From contig NC_134013.1 of NCBI RefSeq assembly GCF_040712315.1, positions 18,077,001 through 18,141,000 of the forward strand: 64,000 bases of DNA, given 5' to 3'. The stretch's first letter is position 1, and each line of letters opens with the position of its first letter. The position numbers and the translations under genes are program-made. This stretch comes from Castanea sativa (taxonomy: Eukaryota; Streptophyta; Magnoliopsida; Fagales; Fagaceae). The notes under the pieces are model-generated. The model searched no databases, was not told the DNA's origin, and saw only the letters and a program-made list of their open reading frames with translations. Of this stretch, positions 9,955 through 21,680 are shown in pieces.

Positions 9955-10202
9955 CTCTTCCCTAGGTGGTATCAAGAGACTTTAATGAGGTTTTAATTTA
10001 GGAGGATACGTTTGGGGGCAAAGCTGTTAACTATTAATATCAATCAGGCTTTTTAAGTTCATAGATAGTTTGGACTAGTCTTATAGAATGATTGATCTCA
10101 GATTCTTTAAACTTAGGTCTTTGCCTCAACTTATTCAAGAGAGAATGCAGGGCTTTCTTTAGCCATGAGTACAACACCCCATACTTAGAAGCTAGAGCTA
10201 GT
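9955..10202 (+). pseudogene. LINE endonuclease fragment
   Basis: Plus-strand frames contain DFNEVL, then FGGKAVN, and after a frame change KFIDSLD, RMIDLRFF and LIQERM. This is the order seen in the C-terminal half of the apurinic-type endonuclease of plant L1-type LINEs. Stops and at least one internal deletion are present. It ends where the poly(T) of the oppositely oriented LINE starts, so it is a separate, truncated insertion or the target of the later one. Confidence 0.5.
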
Positions 10203-10227
10203 TTTTTTTTTTTTTTTTTGATAAACT

Positions 10228-10720
10228 TCAAATTTTATTGAAACTAGGAAACAAAAATAGCAGAGGAGTCTCCCTTACAGATAGCCTTAATAGAGGGGGG
10301 GGGAGACCTCCATAAGAAAAACAAAAACTACTAGAAGAGTTCAAAGCCAATTTTGCAGTCTCATGAGTTGCAACATTACAAGTTCTACAAACCCAAGAGA
10401 ACTTAATCAACTCGAAGGAGGCTACTAAGCTATGGATGTTACTAATAGTTGTGTTGATCAACTAGCTCAGGATAAGGTTAGGGTGGGACAGGGGTTCTAA
10501 GCATAACTTAGCATCTCCTTCAATGATGGCCAAGCTCCATCTCTCTTGGATAGCTAGCTGCATAGCCCATAGGATGGCCATGGCTTCTACTTGCAAGGGA
10601 GATGGCCCCAGATGAAAATGACATCCCCATGGTGACCTCTTTCTACTGCTGTTAGTGCAGATTTGGTGCTGCTAAAAGTAGTGTCCACGTTAATTTTGAT
10701 CCAGCTCTAAGGTGGGGGAG
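10228..10720 (-). pseudogene. LINE RNase H-like C-terminal region
   Basis: A frame reading KINVDTTF near 10690-10700 matches the first acidic strand of the plant LINE RNase H. The 10228-10461 frame contains CRTCNVATHETAKLAL, resembling the terminal N..AH.LA motif with a His shift. Several stops separate them. The frame ends just before the poly(A) tail. Confidence 0.5.
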
Positions 10721-11211
10721 TCTAAGAAGTGATAGCTGGTTTAGCTGAGGTATGAAAGTTTGGAGTGAACACCTTAGTGATCTCCATGAACCTGGCATGC
10801 ACATTGTTCCTAGCTTTGGTCGGGTTAGCTTTTTCTTTTTGGAATAGAGCAAGGTTCCTTGTCTTCCATATCTCATCTATAATGAAGGCCATATTAAGTG
10901 ATATGGTCCATTGCTCTTCTGCAGGAATGGAGGCTTTTGGAGGATTTATGATCAGCTTTATGATGTCTTCATTTGAGGCTAGTGTTGATGTGTTGATTTT
11001 GATACCCCAACTTGCCATGGTCCATAGAGCTTGAGCAAAAGGTGAAAAGGGCATTCAAAAAACAGGTGGATGCAAGATTCATCTACTTAGTTACATAAGA
11101 TGCATGATGGCTTGATGTGCTATATTCTGTGCTGGAGGTTCACTCTCGTGGGGATAGCATTGGCCCAATCCTCCAGAGAAGCATTTTGAGGTGCTCTGGG
11201 AACTTGGCTTT

Positions 11212-11586
11212 CTAAAGTTTCTTGCAGTGTGGTTGAGCTTTGATCTGAGTTGTTGGAATGACTGAAAGAAGTTCTATAGACTGATTTAATTGAAAAATAC
11301 CTTTAGCATCTGGAAGCCAGATCAACCTATCTTGCCTGAGACAAAATGGAATTGGGATGGTGAGAATGGCTTGTGCAAAATCAGGTGCAAACAACTCCTT
11401 GATCAAATTAACATTCCACGATCTTGACATGGGGTCAATTAGTTGATGAGCTTTGATAGGTAGCTGTGTGAATTCTTCTGCTCTTGGTATGGGCTTAAAA
11501 CCTTCTATCCATGGAACCCACGGGTCTGCCCAAACATTAATAGACTTGCCGTCCCCTAATAGGTAATATGCCCCTTTTTCGATCAA
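11212..11586 (-). pseudogene. LINE zinc-binding (zf-RVT-like) region
   Basis: The frame contains KGAYYLLGDGKSINVWADPW, the GDG..I..W.DPW signature found in plant LINE polyproteins C-terminal to RT. A frame at 11212 ends before the Cys/His cluster, and the following RNase H-like piece (10228-11054) is in other frames. Confidence 0.65.
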
Positions 11587-12129
11587 TTTTTTGGCTCCTT
11601 CTATAGCTTTCCAAGTAGGGGAGGCAATTTTCCCTAAAACTGCTCTTAGCCAATCCTCTTTAACCTTATATTTTGCTCAAAGAACATCCATACACATGCT
11701 TTGCTTTCCTAAGATCATCATCCAGGCTAGCTTTGCAAGGAGAGCAACATTTACCTCTTTGGCTTTTTTAAAGCCTAAACCACCCGCACATTTGGGGTGA
11801 CATAGTTTATCCCAATCTTTACAAGCAATATATCAACCTTCTTTCTCCTTGAGCTTCCACCAAAATCTCTTAGCCAATGAATCCAACTTTTCACAATTTT
11901 TAACAGGGACATGGAATGAGGATAGAGTGTAAGTGGGGATGGCCTACGCTTCTGCATAGATGAGAATGCATCTACCTGCCTAGGATAGGCACCTGCTTCT
12001 CCAGCCTGATAATTTATTTTCCAGCTTTTCTCGTAAGTATTTAAAACCTTTAGAAGGCGACTTAGTTGTGAATAAGGGGGCTCCAAGATACACAACATAT
12101 TTTTTTAGGGATTTCATTTGCAGTTTTTT

Positions 12130-13100
12130 CTATATCGCACTTCTACAACATGCTCCAGAGTGCTTCGAGAAGTATATACCAGGCTCAGCTCTATTTATAT
12201 TCTGGCTTGACCAATTACAGTACTTATCAAGGCATTGGGCTAGTATCCCAGCATCATTTTCGGTTGCCTTGGAGAATAACATGATATTGTCGGTGTACAT
12301 AACATGAGTTAAGGCAGGCCCATTTGCACTAGCTTTGGCTACACATATGTTGCCTGAGCTAAGCTCCCTGTCAAACAATCTAGACAGCACCTCTTTTCCA
12401 AGGATAAACAGGTACGACGATAATGAATCACCTTGCCTTAGTCCCCTGCTGGATTTGAACTGGTTCGACTTACCTCCGTTGACAAGTACTTTGAGGGATA
12501 CAGATGAGATGCAGGTTAGTATACACTTAATGAACACAGAGTCGAACCTGAGGTTAGTGAGCATAACTTGTATGAATCTCCAATTGAACTGGTCTTATGC
12601 CTTTAGGAGATTGAGCTTAATGGCCATGAAACTCATTTTAACTTTTCTTACCTTGAAACTGTGAAGGAAATCATGCACAACTACTTGATTTTTTGTGATC
12701 CATTTCCTTGGGATGAAAGCTGACTGGCAAGGAGAGATTATCTTGTACAAGAGAGGTCTCAGTTTTGAGACAAGTAGCTTGGAGATGATCTTATACACCA
12801 CATTACAAATGCTTATAGGTCGATAGTTGTTGACAGAGGACAGGCTCGAAGTTTTAAGAATCAGGACAATGAGTGAACTATTATCCTCTTTAGGCAACCT
12901 CCCATCCACAAAGAAAGATGTGACAGCTTGAGTAACTGCATCTCCTACAATAGGCCAAAACTCTTTATAGAACAGAGCTGGGAATTCGTCAGGGCCGAGG
13001 GCTTTTAGGTCTTGCATCCGAAAGAGTGTGTCCTTAATTTCCTCTGGGGTAGGGATTGTCTTTAGGATTGAATTCTCTTCCTCGGTGAGACATTGGGGCA
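12130..13100 (-). pseudogene. LINE reverse transcriptase, inactivated
   Basis: The first frame (12595-13017) has GPDEFPALFYKEFW, SLIVLILK, NNYRPISICNVVYKI and CQSAFIPRKWI. The second (12130-12564) has RGLRQGDSLSSYLFILGKEVLSRL and the active-site strand MYTDNIMLFSKA. LINE enzymes carry (F/Y)ADD there, so one catalytic Asp is replaced by Asn. The two frames are offset near 12565-12595. Confidence 0.8.
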
Positions 13101-13115
13101 GAATTAAGCATCTAA

Positions 13116-13860
13116 AGAGGTATAGTACACTCTAATCATTGCCCCCTTATCTTCTCATTTTGCGCATAAAAGTTTTAGGAGCCTTTATTACAGAAAAGTG
13201 CAATGCTAAGCTCTAGAAAAAACTACAAAAGCATTGCAAGCAAGGTTAGTCTTCTCACGTTTGTGTGTCTACGTTTTCAATTTCTCTTCAATATTATAAT
13301 TTTGTCATCCAAATAAAAATTTCTAGCTTCATCATTTTTTTTTACTCTCAGAGTCTATTAGATTTGGAGAAAAATTCAATTAGGTTAGAATCCTGGATTG
13401 GTTTGGAAGTCTTATGATATATTTTGCGTCACTTATGTTATTAATAATTTCATATTTACCATAAAAATTTGTCTTAGTATTTTTTATCTCCACCTCCCCA
13501 TCCTGTATGCTCTATTTACTTATCTTAAAAATTTTATAAAAAACTATATTTGGATGGCAGGATTTTGGCACTTGAAATTGAATTTGGATGATTAAAATCA
13601 AAATACCTTGGTTGGATAGTTTAAAAAGGATCATGAATTTGAATTTGACAAATTTACCAAGAGTTATAAAACTTAAAATCCTTAAATTTGAAATAAATTC
13701 TAAACCCATAGAATTTTAAAAATTCATAATACATATTTCAATATTTATAGATTTAAAATTAATGCATTTCAAATTTATCACTGTAAAATTTAAATCTAAA
13801 TTCAAATACAAATTCAAATATTCAAATGCAACCCAAGATGATTTTACAAGTTAATCTTGA
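13116..13860. other. AT-rich spacer with a possible small MITE
   Basis: No gene seen. The part from about 13548 to 13840 is rich in AAATTT and TTTGAATT motifs and has loosely inverted ends (TTTGGATGG... and ...CAAATGCAACC), which could be an old MITE. The evidence is weak. Confidence 0.3.
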
Positions 13861-13889
13861 CCAACACCATACTTAGATTGAAAATGTCT

Positions 13890-13982
13890 ATTGGTCAAAG
13901 ACAACTATTGGTGTTATTTTCCCATAAAGCTGTGGATCACAATCAATGGTCGATGAGGATGATAACATTTCATGACTTGGCA

Positions 13983-14026
<44 letters not shown>

Positions 14027-14261
14027 TAAAAGAAATTGACCCCAAAGGTTTACTTTGAGGGTAAAGTGTTCAGTGGTCAACGCTAGATTTTATACATGGT
14101 GGAGGTTATATATACTCACTCTCACTTCAATCCCGACCATGTCTTACCTACTTTCCTACATACTTGGTGGAGGTTATATATAACGGCTTACCTACTTGCA
14201 ACAAAAAAAAAAATGACTACCTCCCTTTGTATGGTAGTATAAATTTTATGTCAACTCTTAG
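13890..14261. repeat. GLR-upstream duplicated segment, copy A
   Basis: Sequence blocks here recur in the same order and orientation at about 55412-55660: ATTGGTGTTATTTTCC, ACTTGGCAAGCAA, CAAAGGTTTACTT and AACGCTAGRTTTTAT. Copy A has an uninterrupted (CT)n run at 13989-14021 where copy B has only a short degenerate one. It marks an ancestral duplication that included DNA upstream of the GLR genes. Confidence 0.6.
13989..14021. repeat. (CT)n microsatellite
   Basis: About 16 uninterrupted CT units. The Leu/Ser-rich open frame over it is an artefact. Confidence 0.9.
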
Positions 14262-16280
14262 AGTATGTTTGGTTGGGGTGAAAATAGAAATGATGGAAAA
14301 TAGAGAGAGGAAAATGTTAGGATTAGTGCCCTTAAATCCTATTGTATGATGCTATATATGATATTATGTATGACATTATGTATGACATGATGTATGACTT
14401 AATATTGTGATTGATAAAGTTGTTTTATTATTATCTAAAATAATGGTAACATGAATATGAGACATTATCATATAGTCCTTGAGATGTATTGTATGTGATT
14501 TATGTGAAAAGTCACAGAAGATGTAATTAGGCATTTCATCTGTAAAGACTATAACATATCAACTAAGATGATTTGTCTTGATCATGGAAGTGGAGACTTC
14601 TAGTTGATATGTTGATATGTTTTAAGAGTTAAAACATATTGAACAGGACCGCTGTGGGATTTATTATTTTCCTAACGATTGTCAAATGAATAATAAATCT
14701 CACGACTTCTATGTGCATGAACTCTTAATCCTGAGAGAATAATGGACCTGATCATGAGGTGTAGGTTGCTTTGATATATTAGGAGTGAGATCTAAAGTAA
14801 CGGTCAAAACCTCAGTATGTTGGGCAACCACATTTAGTGTTGATGGAATATATATTCTCAAGATGGAATTCATAGTCTCTTGATGGAGATATAAAATATT
14901 CCATTGAGATAAGTTTAATGGGTTCAGCTATTCAGAGAGTTAGGCCTAACCACTTTAGTAAGAAATTACTAAAGTATATATTTATGAAATTGGATTTCAT
15001 AAATATATAATGAATAACTTTAAAGGATTAAACCGGGTACTCAAGGATAAGATGTAGTAATTTACAAAGTGGTAGTTTACATTTATGACTTTGTGTTACT
15101 ACAAATATTTTATGAAGGGGTTGCATGTATAATAAAGTTTTGGGATATAATTTATTAATAAGGCCTAGAGTGCAATTATATTTATATAGTGGTATTAAAT
15201 ATAATTAATGATAACTTTGGACTTGTCAAGAGTTGATGGAAAAGCCCAAGGCCCATTGGAGCTAGTGTCTTATTGGTCCCTTTTGGTCCCACTCCAAACC
15301 ACACACTAAAGCCCAATTGGAAAGGCCTAATAAGCCAGCCCAATTAGATAATCTGTTAGTTATAAAGGGATAAACATACAGAAATTTTTTTTTAGATTAG
15401 AAAAATTAAGAAACGGTGTGTGAAAGAGTGTGAGACACACTTTCATTCTCCTTTTGAAAACTGATTGATAGACCACATATTTTGGGCGTAAAGTGGAATT
15501 GGAGTGAAAATTAAAAGTATTCCCGAGTAATTCAATCTTTGGTTTTGAATTTCACCACACCAAGGTACGCTATCTTGTTCTTAAATTCTGAAATTTACAT
15601 AGTGCAAGTTATCAATCATGAATGAAATAGATCCTTATTTGTTGCTTCTACTATGTGTTTTGTATGAGATACAAAACCAGAATTTTTCCTTCATAAAATA
15701 GGGTGGAAAATAACATTTTTCACTGTTTGGTTGAGAGAGGGAGAGGGAGAGAAAAGTGGTATGGCCCATCAGTTTTCTCTCCTCCCCTTTCAAAATACAA
15801 TCTCTACAAATTGGAGTGAAAAGTGGGAAAAATATTTAGATAAAACTGCCCCCACCTCTAATTAATGTTTCTAGCTTTTTTTTTTTTCTTTTTTTTTTGT
15901 AACGTTGGCTTGCCTTTGTTTGTTTGTTTTTTTTTTGGTTTTGTCAGGTGGTGGGTTCCTCTTCTTTTCCTTTTTTTTTTCCTTAATTTTTTTAAGAAAA
16001 CACTTTTGGATGATTTTTTAATGTTATTTTTGGAAATGTCTACTTTCATCTATACACCATTTAAAAAAAAAGTATAATGTATTACTTTTTGTTTTATTTA
16101 AGAGGGACATGATAGTAAATTTATACCAACCTTATTTTCAACAAAACCAAAAAGTTTTCCATCCTTCCACTTTTCCACATTTTCAACCAAACACAAATGA
16201 GGAAAACTAAAAACTTTTCTATCCTCCTTCTATTTTCTATTCTCTTACTTTTCCATCCTCTCAACCAAATGGACCATTAT
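14262..16280. mobile_element. MITE-like element split by a solo LTR
   Basis: The left part (14262-14314) reads TATGTTTGGTTGGGGTGAAAA... and the right end (about 16220-16280) reads ...CCATCCTCTCAACCAAATGG, an inverted pair. Several further CAACCAAAC/GTTTGGTTG copies lie inside (15727 and 16180). The solo LTR 14315-15693 interrupts it. The remaining part, 15694-16280, is low-complexity with T-rich runs and no gene. Confidence 0.4.
14315..15693 (+). repeat. Solo LTR, probably copia-type
   Basis: The 1379-bp unit begins TGTTAGGATTAG and ends TTTTTCCTTCA, with flanks GAAAA (14310-14314) and TAAAA (15694-15698), a 4-of-5 target duplication. A TATAAAGGG-like promoter lies near 15362 and no coding sequence is present. 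The TGTTAG start is common among plant copia LTRs; lineage is otherwise undetermined. Confidence 0.6.
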
Positions 16281-17118
16281 TATATTCAATCATGTCTATC
16301 CTTCCTACTTGCCTAAAAGGATGACAGAAAAAAATAAAAAATTTCCCATACATAGGGCATATAATTTCCCCGTCATTTTTATTCAAGTCAATCATTAGTT
16401 CTTGACTATCCTTCCTACTTTGAAAATTGAAAACCTCTCTCCCATCCCTGGGGACAATCTGGTGTAGTGATAACTGATAACATTGTGAAATAAAATGATA
16501 TTTTACTCACTTTAGGTATGTAAATGGTATCTTGGTGCTACTCTTTTGAGATTTGTTCTTGTAATCATGTGTTTGTTGGAGGGAACTAGATACACCCGAG
16601 GGAATTGTTAGGATTTTGAAGAGCTCTAAACATCTCTTTTAGGAAAAACAAAATGACAATCTTGTTTGAGGTTTGTACAAATGAATATGAATTTTTTTTG
16701 AAATTTAAAATTTAAAATCGAATATTTCAATCGAGAAGTACAGTCTAAGAAAATCCACAATTTATGATAATATCAAAGCAAATGGTCTTAAATTCAAACC
16801 TTGTGGCCTGTGATTAGAGGTTTGGGGCTGTGGCTTTATTGCAATGAAACAACAAACTCAAACTATTGTTAAGACTCTTAACAACAGTTTGAGTTTGTTG
16901 TGGGCTTGTGGCTTGATTTGCAATGAAGGGTTTCAACCGACATGGTGGTCAATATTGGAATTGGGGTCGACTTTATGAGTTCAAATAATGGGTCATGGAT
17001 TGACTATTTCAACACCATTACGTTGGCCATGCCACCTTAATTTCTAGGATTGTGTAATTCTTTGCTATTTTAAATTTTCTTTTGTAAGAAGAGTTGGCTG
17101 TACGTGACTGAAATTTTA
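16281..17118. other. Spacer with no gene or clear repeat seen
   Basis: Both strands were read; open frames are short and of low complexity. A loose local inversion, GTTTGAGTTTGTTG against CAACAAACTCAAACT, occurs at about 16850-16900 and may be a small hairpin. Confidence 0.4.
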
Positions 17119-17512
17119 AGGGGGCTTTTTGTGGGCAAAAGTGGGCATATGCCCAATTTCTCAAATTAATTAGGAAAATATCCCTTTTTTGAAACTTGAT
17201 TTTTTCAAAATCGAGTTTAAAAAAAAAAAAAAAATTTGGAGTCCTATAGCGACGTTTTAAGGACTTATAGCGACATTTTGTAACTCGACCTTTTTTTTTA
17301 CTTTATGGAGCTCGAGTTACAAAACGCCATTATAGGTTCTTAAAAACGTCACTATAGGCTCCTTAAAACGTCACTATAGGGCTTAACTCGATTTTGAGAA
17401 AATTGAATTTCAAAAGAAGAGCATTTCCCTAATTAGTTTGGGAAAGGGGGCAACATGCTAATTTTTTTTTTTTTTTTGCAAAAAGGACAAAAGCCCATTT
17501 TGGCCCTTTTTG
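17119..17512. mobile_element. Fold-back MITE with about 140-bp arms
   Basis: The left arm (about 17155-17293) and right arm (about 17313-17455) are inverted copies sharing AAAATCGAGTT, CCTATAGYGACGTTTTAAGG and TTTTGTAACTCGA, with a loop of only about 20 bases. Each arm repeats the TATAGYGACGTTTT motif internally. Outer parts (GGGGGCTTTTTG / GGCCCTTTTTG) extend the inversion. No coding capacity. A transcript across it would form a long hairpin. Confidence 0.7.
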
Positions 17513-17792
17513 TGTGCAAAAATTAGTTTCCTTCTCTATTTTTCAAGAAGGTAAATTTTATGGGTCTGAAGAGAAAATACTCCACCCCTCTTTATTTCCT
17601 CTGATTTCTTCCTCTAATTTCTTCCCTTGCGAATGGTGGAAATGATACTCATACTATCATTTTCTTTCATAAGTTTTCCATAGTCCTCCCTTTCACCCAA
17701 ATCAAATAGAACCTTAGGCTTATATTGCAATAAAGTTCCAAAATTTAATATATTTTGACCTTCAATATTTAAAGTGAAAGAAACAAGTTGAC

Positions 17793-17835
<43 letters not shown>

Positions 17836-18034
17836 TTCTATGAATCTGATGAATTTACTTTTTGACGGAAGAATCTAATGATTTTACAAAATTGTAAGTT
17901 GACATTTAATATTGAAAGTCAAGCTTTTCTAGTGATCTTCCTTCAAGCAATTTCGGATGTTTGAACTACTGACAGCGACACAACACAAGCCACCAAGGCA
18001 CCAACCACGAATAAAGTTTCTCTCCTAACTCCTA
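17513..18034. repeat. GLR-upstream duplicated segment, continued (copy A)
   Basis: TATTTTGACCTTCAATATT, GAAAGAAACAAGTTGACATTTA, TATGAATCTGATGA and AATTTCGGATG recur in the same order at about 56870-57000. An (ATT)n microsatellite at 17795-17834 is confined to this copy. Confidence 0.55.
17795..17834. repeat. (ATT)n microsatellite
   Basis: About 13 ATT units in the copy A duplicated segment; copy B has a single short remnant. Confidence 0.9.
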
Positions 18035-18375
18035 AGTAGTTTAGAGAAAAACTCTTCAAACTTATCAAATATTTTTATATTGAGTGTGAAATTTGAAAAT
18101 CTAATTGTTAGATTGCATGTTTTTATTATATCCTTTATGCTTGTAAAATTTTAAAAAGATCAAAGATCAATTGTTATGTCATCAAATAAATGTTAAAATT
18201 TCAAGTTTTTATAATCTAAAATTGTGTATAAAAAATAAGTTTATTTATCAAATACTAAATAAAATTCGATTTGAACGAAATTTGATACGCATGTTAAAAA
18301 CATAAAGAACATGAAATTTAACCGTTAGATTTTCAAAATTCACAAAAAAGATTATAATAAGTTTGAAGGGTCTTT
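18035..18375 (-). mobile_element. Palindromic-end MITE family P, copy 1
   Basis: On the minus strand it shares GTGAATTTTGAAAATCTAAC, a TATCAAATTT-type block, AAACTTGAAATTT and an inverted closing motif TTAGATTTTCAAAATT-like with copies at 31143-31445 and 58540-58830. The ends are inverted copies of one another. It sits inside the duplicated segment but is absent from the matching place in copy B, so it postdates the duplication. Confidence 0.6.
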
Positions 18376-19794
18376 CCAGGCTAATTTGGAGAGAAACTTT
18401 GTTCACCAAATACCATGGTCATGTTGATTCTTCAAGACAAACGTTAAATTGGAATTCAATATCTTATTGTCCCGGACCATATGTGAATTCCAGTGCATGG
18501 TGATGAGGACACTTTTTGAACAACTATGAATCTATCAAAAATATTAATCTAAACATAATAATATAGACAAAATCCAGACCCCATAAATGATTATATATTG
18601 ATGGCCGAAGCCTAAAATCCATTGTGGAAACCCATGAAGTTAGCAAAACTTAGCCCATAACATGGGTCCACAAAGTTCAGCACAGTCGAAGCTCTTTTCT
18701 ATTGCTGTGTGGACCAAGCCCACACACAGAAAATGCGCCAGCAAAATAGAAAATTCAGGACAGTGGATAGGAGGGTAAAAGTGTCACTTCACATTGCCTT
18801 TGGACTCGTCAGAAGTCTCTGTACTGAGCTTGGAACACTGAGGAAATTATAGAGCTGAGGCTTTAAATATATTTGGAGCATTGGGCTATATATATTAATC
18901 GGAAGATGACATGTGTTTTATTATGTACCATGTATATAATTTACTGATTTGTTAAGTAATTTATATGCATTGTATATGACAACCACTAATGTCATCTTCT
19001 TGATGATTGGAGCCCAATTTTCTAAAGATATTTAGAGTTAAATTTTGTCTTTAAATAGGCTATGAACCAATAAAATTATATTATCTATACAAATGTATGT
19101 ATGAGTTTCCTAATCATCACAAAGAATATAAAAAAAAAAAATTACCAGATGATGTCATATTTGCATAAATAACAGTATTTTATTAGTTTAAAGGTAAAAA
19201 AGGATCACGTCAATAGCCTTCTTGGCGGATCTAATAATTTCTCTGCAATGTGCATAGCCTGGATACTCATGGAAGAACCAAAATATTTGAACGCACATTC
19301 TCTTCCCAATAAAGAGAATCAATCACCAGACAAATCCCTTAATTAAAGTTAGAAATTTGGGAAGGGATTTAATGAGTTGGGCTAGGCCTTGCGGTGTTTT
19401 ACCTTATTGGCTTTTTAATTAGTGAACAATCTCTCGTCTTATGCAAACTACTATGTGGCAATTGAAAAAACTGTTCAAATGTATTTATAATCACTTGACA
19501 TTTTTAATAAGTTCAGGTGACTTGCTTAAATATTACACATGGATGGCTTTAAGTACAGTCACGTAGTGATTTGTATAAAAATTCTGGGTTGCGTAAAAAT
19601 CTTGTCCATAAATAAATAAATCTGTATAGATATTTATTTTTACCATTAATAAAGGACCCTACATTAATTCATTATAGTTAAGATTGTGAAAGGAGTCAAA
19701 CTTAGCTTGAGTTTGACATATTAAGATACCATCGAATCATTCTCAATGAGTCCATAAGAAGTGATCCCATTTTTTTCATTAGGTCTAGGTAAAG
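18376..19794. other. Spacer, no gene seen
   Basis: The first part (to about 18470) continues the duplicated GLR-upstream segment (TTCAAGACAAACRTTAAATT also at about 57115). The rest, 18480-19794, is AT-rich and without a supported gene or repeat boundary. Confidence 0.4.
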
Positions 19795-19950
19795 ACCGCA
19801 CACTTTTGGCGCGATGGTCACTCTACAAGTATAAGTGTTTGTGGAATGTGGAGGGCAAGAGCTGAGGTTTAAGTCTCTAGGAGGGAGTTTCACACAGATA
19901 TACACTTTGATTAGGCTATAGTAGAATGTTTATTTTATATATATATAAGG
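19795..19950 (+). mobile_element. tRNA-derived SINE candidate
   Basis: GGCGCGATGGTCACTC (about 19808) resembles a pol III A box region and GAGGTTTAAGTCTC (about 19864) a decayed B box, spaced about 50 bp as in plant tRNA-related SINEs. An A/T-rich tail follows. Ends and target duplication were not resolved. Confidence 0.4.
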
Positions 19951-20155
19951 CTCCATTGAGATCTTTCATTAATTGGAAGAAAAAAAAAAATCAAAATCGA
20001 GCAAAATTTAAAGCTCAAATATTTAACGAACCATGATTGAGAAAAATGGAGGCTTGACTAGTTGACTTGATATGTTTGTGGACACTAATGTAATGTAATA
20101 TATATGTTGTATAAAGAAAATGCACCTGTGCATATTTTTTAATGAAAGTTACTAC

Positions 20156-21025
20156 TATAAAGATTTTAGACCCCTTAAACATAAGTTGTTTAACCTAGTT
20201 ATTGAGTCAAATGATTACTTAGATAAATTATTTAGTTCTAGGTTTACACATTCAAATTGTATCATGTAAATAATGCGGAAATATAAAGAACATAACGATA
20301 TGATAACCTAAGAAAACCTAACCAGTAAAAAACCTAGGGAGGAATCAACCTAGTTATTCTCAAGGTAAAAACAGATCCACTATGAAAGAATTGAAGTTTT
20401 TACAATAGAACTTAGACCACTAACATCCTATTGCTATCTCATGTAAAAAACTTACTACCACGATCACGTGACAGCTTCGAGTCCACAGACTACTTCTTTC
20501 CTTGATCAGTTGCAACCACAAGTTCACCTACTTGTAATTTTGAGACTCCACTCAAAGGTTTCATATCTTCTTTAAGTTCTTTAAGCAGCAACTGAAGTGA
20601 TCATCAAGCTCTTGATGCGAATCTTGATCTTGATAACCTTATGTGTGTGTATGAAGGTAAACACCTCTACATCTCACAAAAGATTCAATACACAACACTC
20701 AAAAGACCTCTAAAACATAGATAGGGTTTTCCCTTTTATATGTGAAGTAAAACACTTAACCCTACACGTCAAACGGGCTTGTGCTGAATTAGAATTTGTG
20801 TAGAAAAATAAATCTACAATTGGTTCGATCGATCGATTCTAACTTTTGATCGATCAAGCCTTGTAGATTTTTTCCAATAAATCCTACAACCACTTAATTC
20901 CAATTTTACAATTAAACACACTTTGAGCAAGTCTAAACTTAGACTCTATATTTTGATCATGGTTTGCTAACATAATACATATTGAAGTTCTAATACATTA
21001 TTCCCTAAGGTCTTACAACCTAACA
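20156..21025 (-). repeat. 3' LTR of the non-autonomous copia-like element
   Basis: 870 bp, aligned along its length with 27571-28431. The right end is ...CCTAACA followed by the polypurine tract; the left end has mutated from TGTAAA to TATAAA. Contains a GATCGATCGATTC / TTTGATCGATCAAG inverted pair near 20830. Confidence 0.8.
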
Positions 21026-21040
21026 ATCTCCCCCTTTAGG
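21026..21040 (-). other. Polypurine tract
   Basis: On the minus strand CCTAAAGGGGGAGAT directly precedes the 3' LTR, as expected for plus-strand priming. Confidence 0.7.
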
Positions 21041-21680
21041 CAATCCGTGACAAAACACAATACAAAAACCTAAAATGCTCAAATTAAAACAGCCCATTCA
21101 AATTTAAAAAGCCTTAAATACAGTTCAACTTAACTACTATCTATCAGCTGCTAATGTAGACAACAACCACGATTGTATTAACCTGTAAATTCCTGAAACA
21201 CTTAACAAACGTATAAACGCATGTGTGGAAAATATAAGTAAACCAAAATTAAACTTCTTGATTTCACAAAACATAAAATAAAAGACATATATCATGAATA
21301 ACCTCATAAATATAAATCAATAATCAAATGTACCATATGTGAAACAAGAAACAAGAAAACAACTAAACATAAAGCAAAATGTCTCATAATGTCTCCCCCT
21401 AACATATACAATCCATAAAAATAAATACATCAAAGCTAAAAGGAAATACACATCATAAGCCAAAAAAAGATACATCATGAAGCTCCTAGATACAATCTAT
21501 AATCTCATAATCTCCAAAACTCCCCCTATCTCCATATGTATGTACTCCCCCTTTTTGTGACGAATTACCAAACGGCAATCAAGAAGCATCATCAAAAGGT
21601 GGAGCATGTGGAGTAGAACCTCTATCATGAGCCAAATCTGCTCGTAAGGCCGCAACCTCATTGAGTAAATCCAACAAAAG

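Larger units (their letters stand above)
10203..13115 (-). mobile_element. 5'-truncated L1-type LINE
   Basis: Read on the minus strand it has a reverse transcriptase (about 13100-12130), a middle region (12098-11775), a zinc-binding RT-associated domain (11586-11212) and an RNase H-like tail (about 10700-10228). It ends in a poly(A) tail, seen as a T-run at 10203-10219. ORF1 and the endonuclease are missing, the usual 5' truncation. The upstream end near 13115 is approximate and no target duplication was found. Confidence 0.8.

Noticed and set aside
15858..16077. Poly-Phe and poly-Lys frames on the two strands
   Set aside because: Translated from T-runs in low-complexity spacer.
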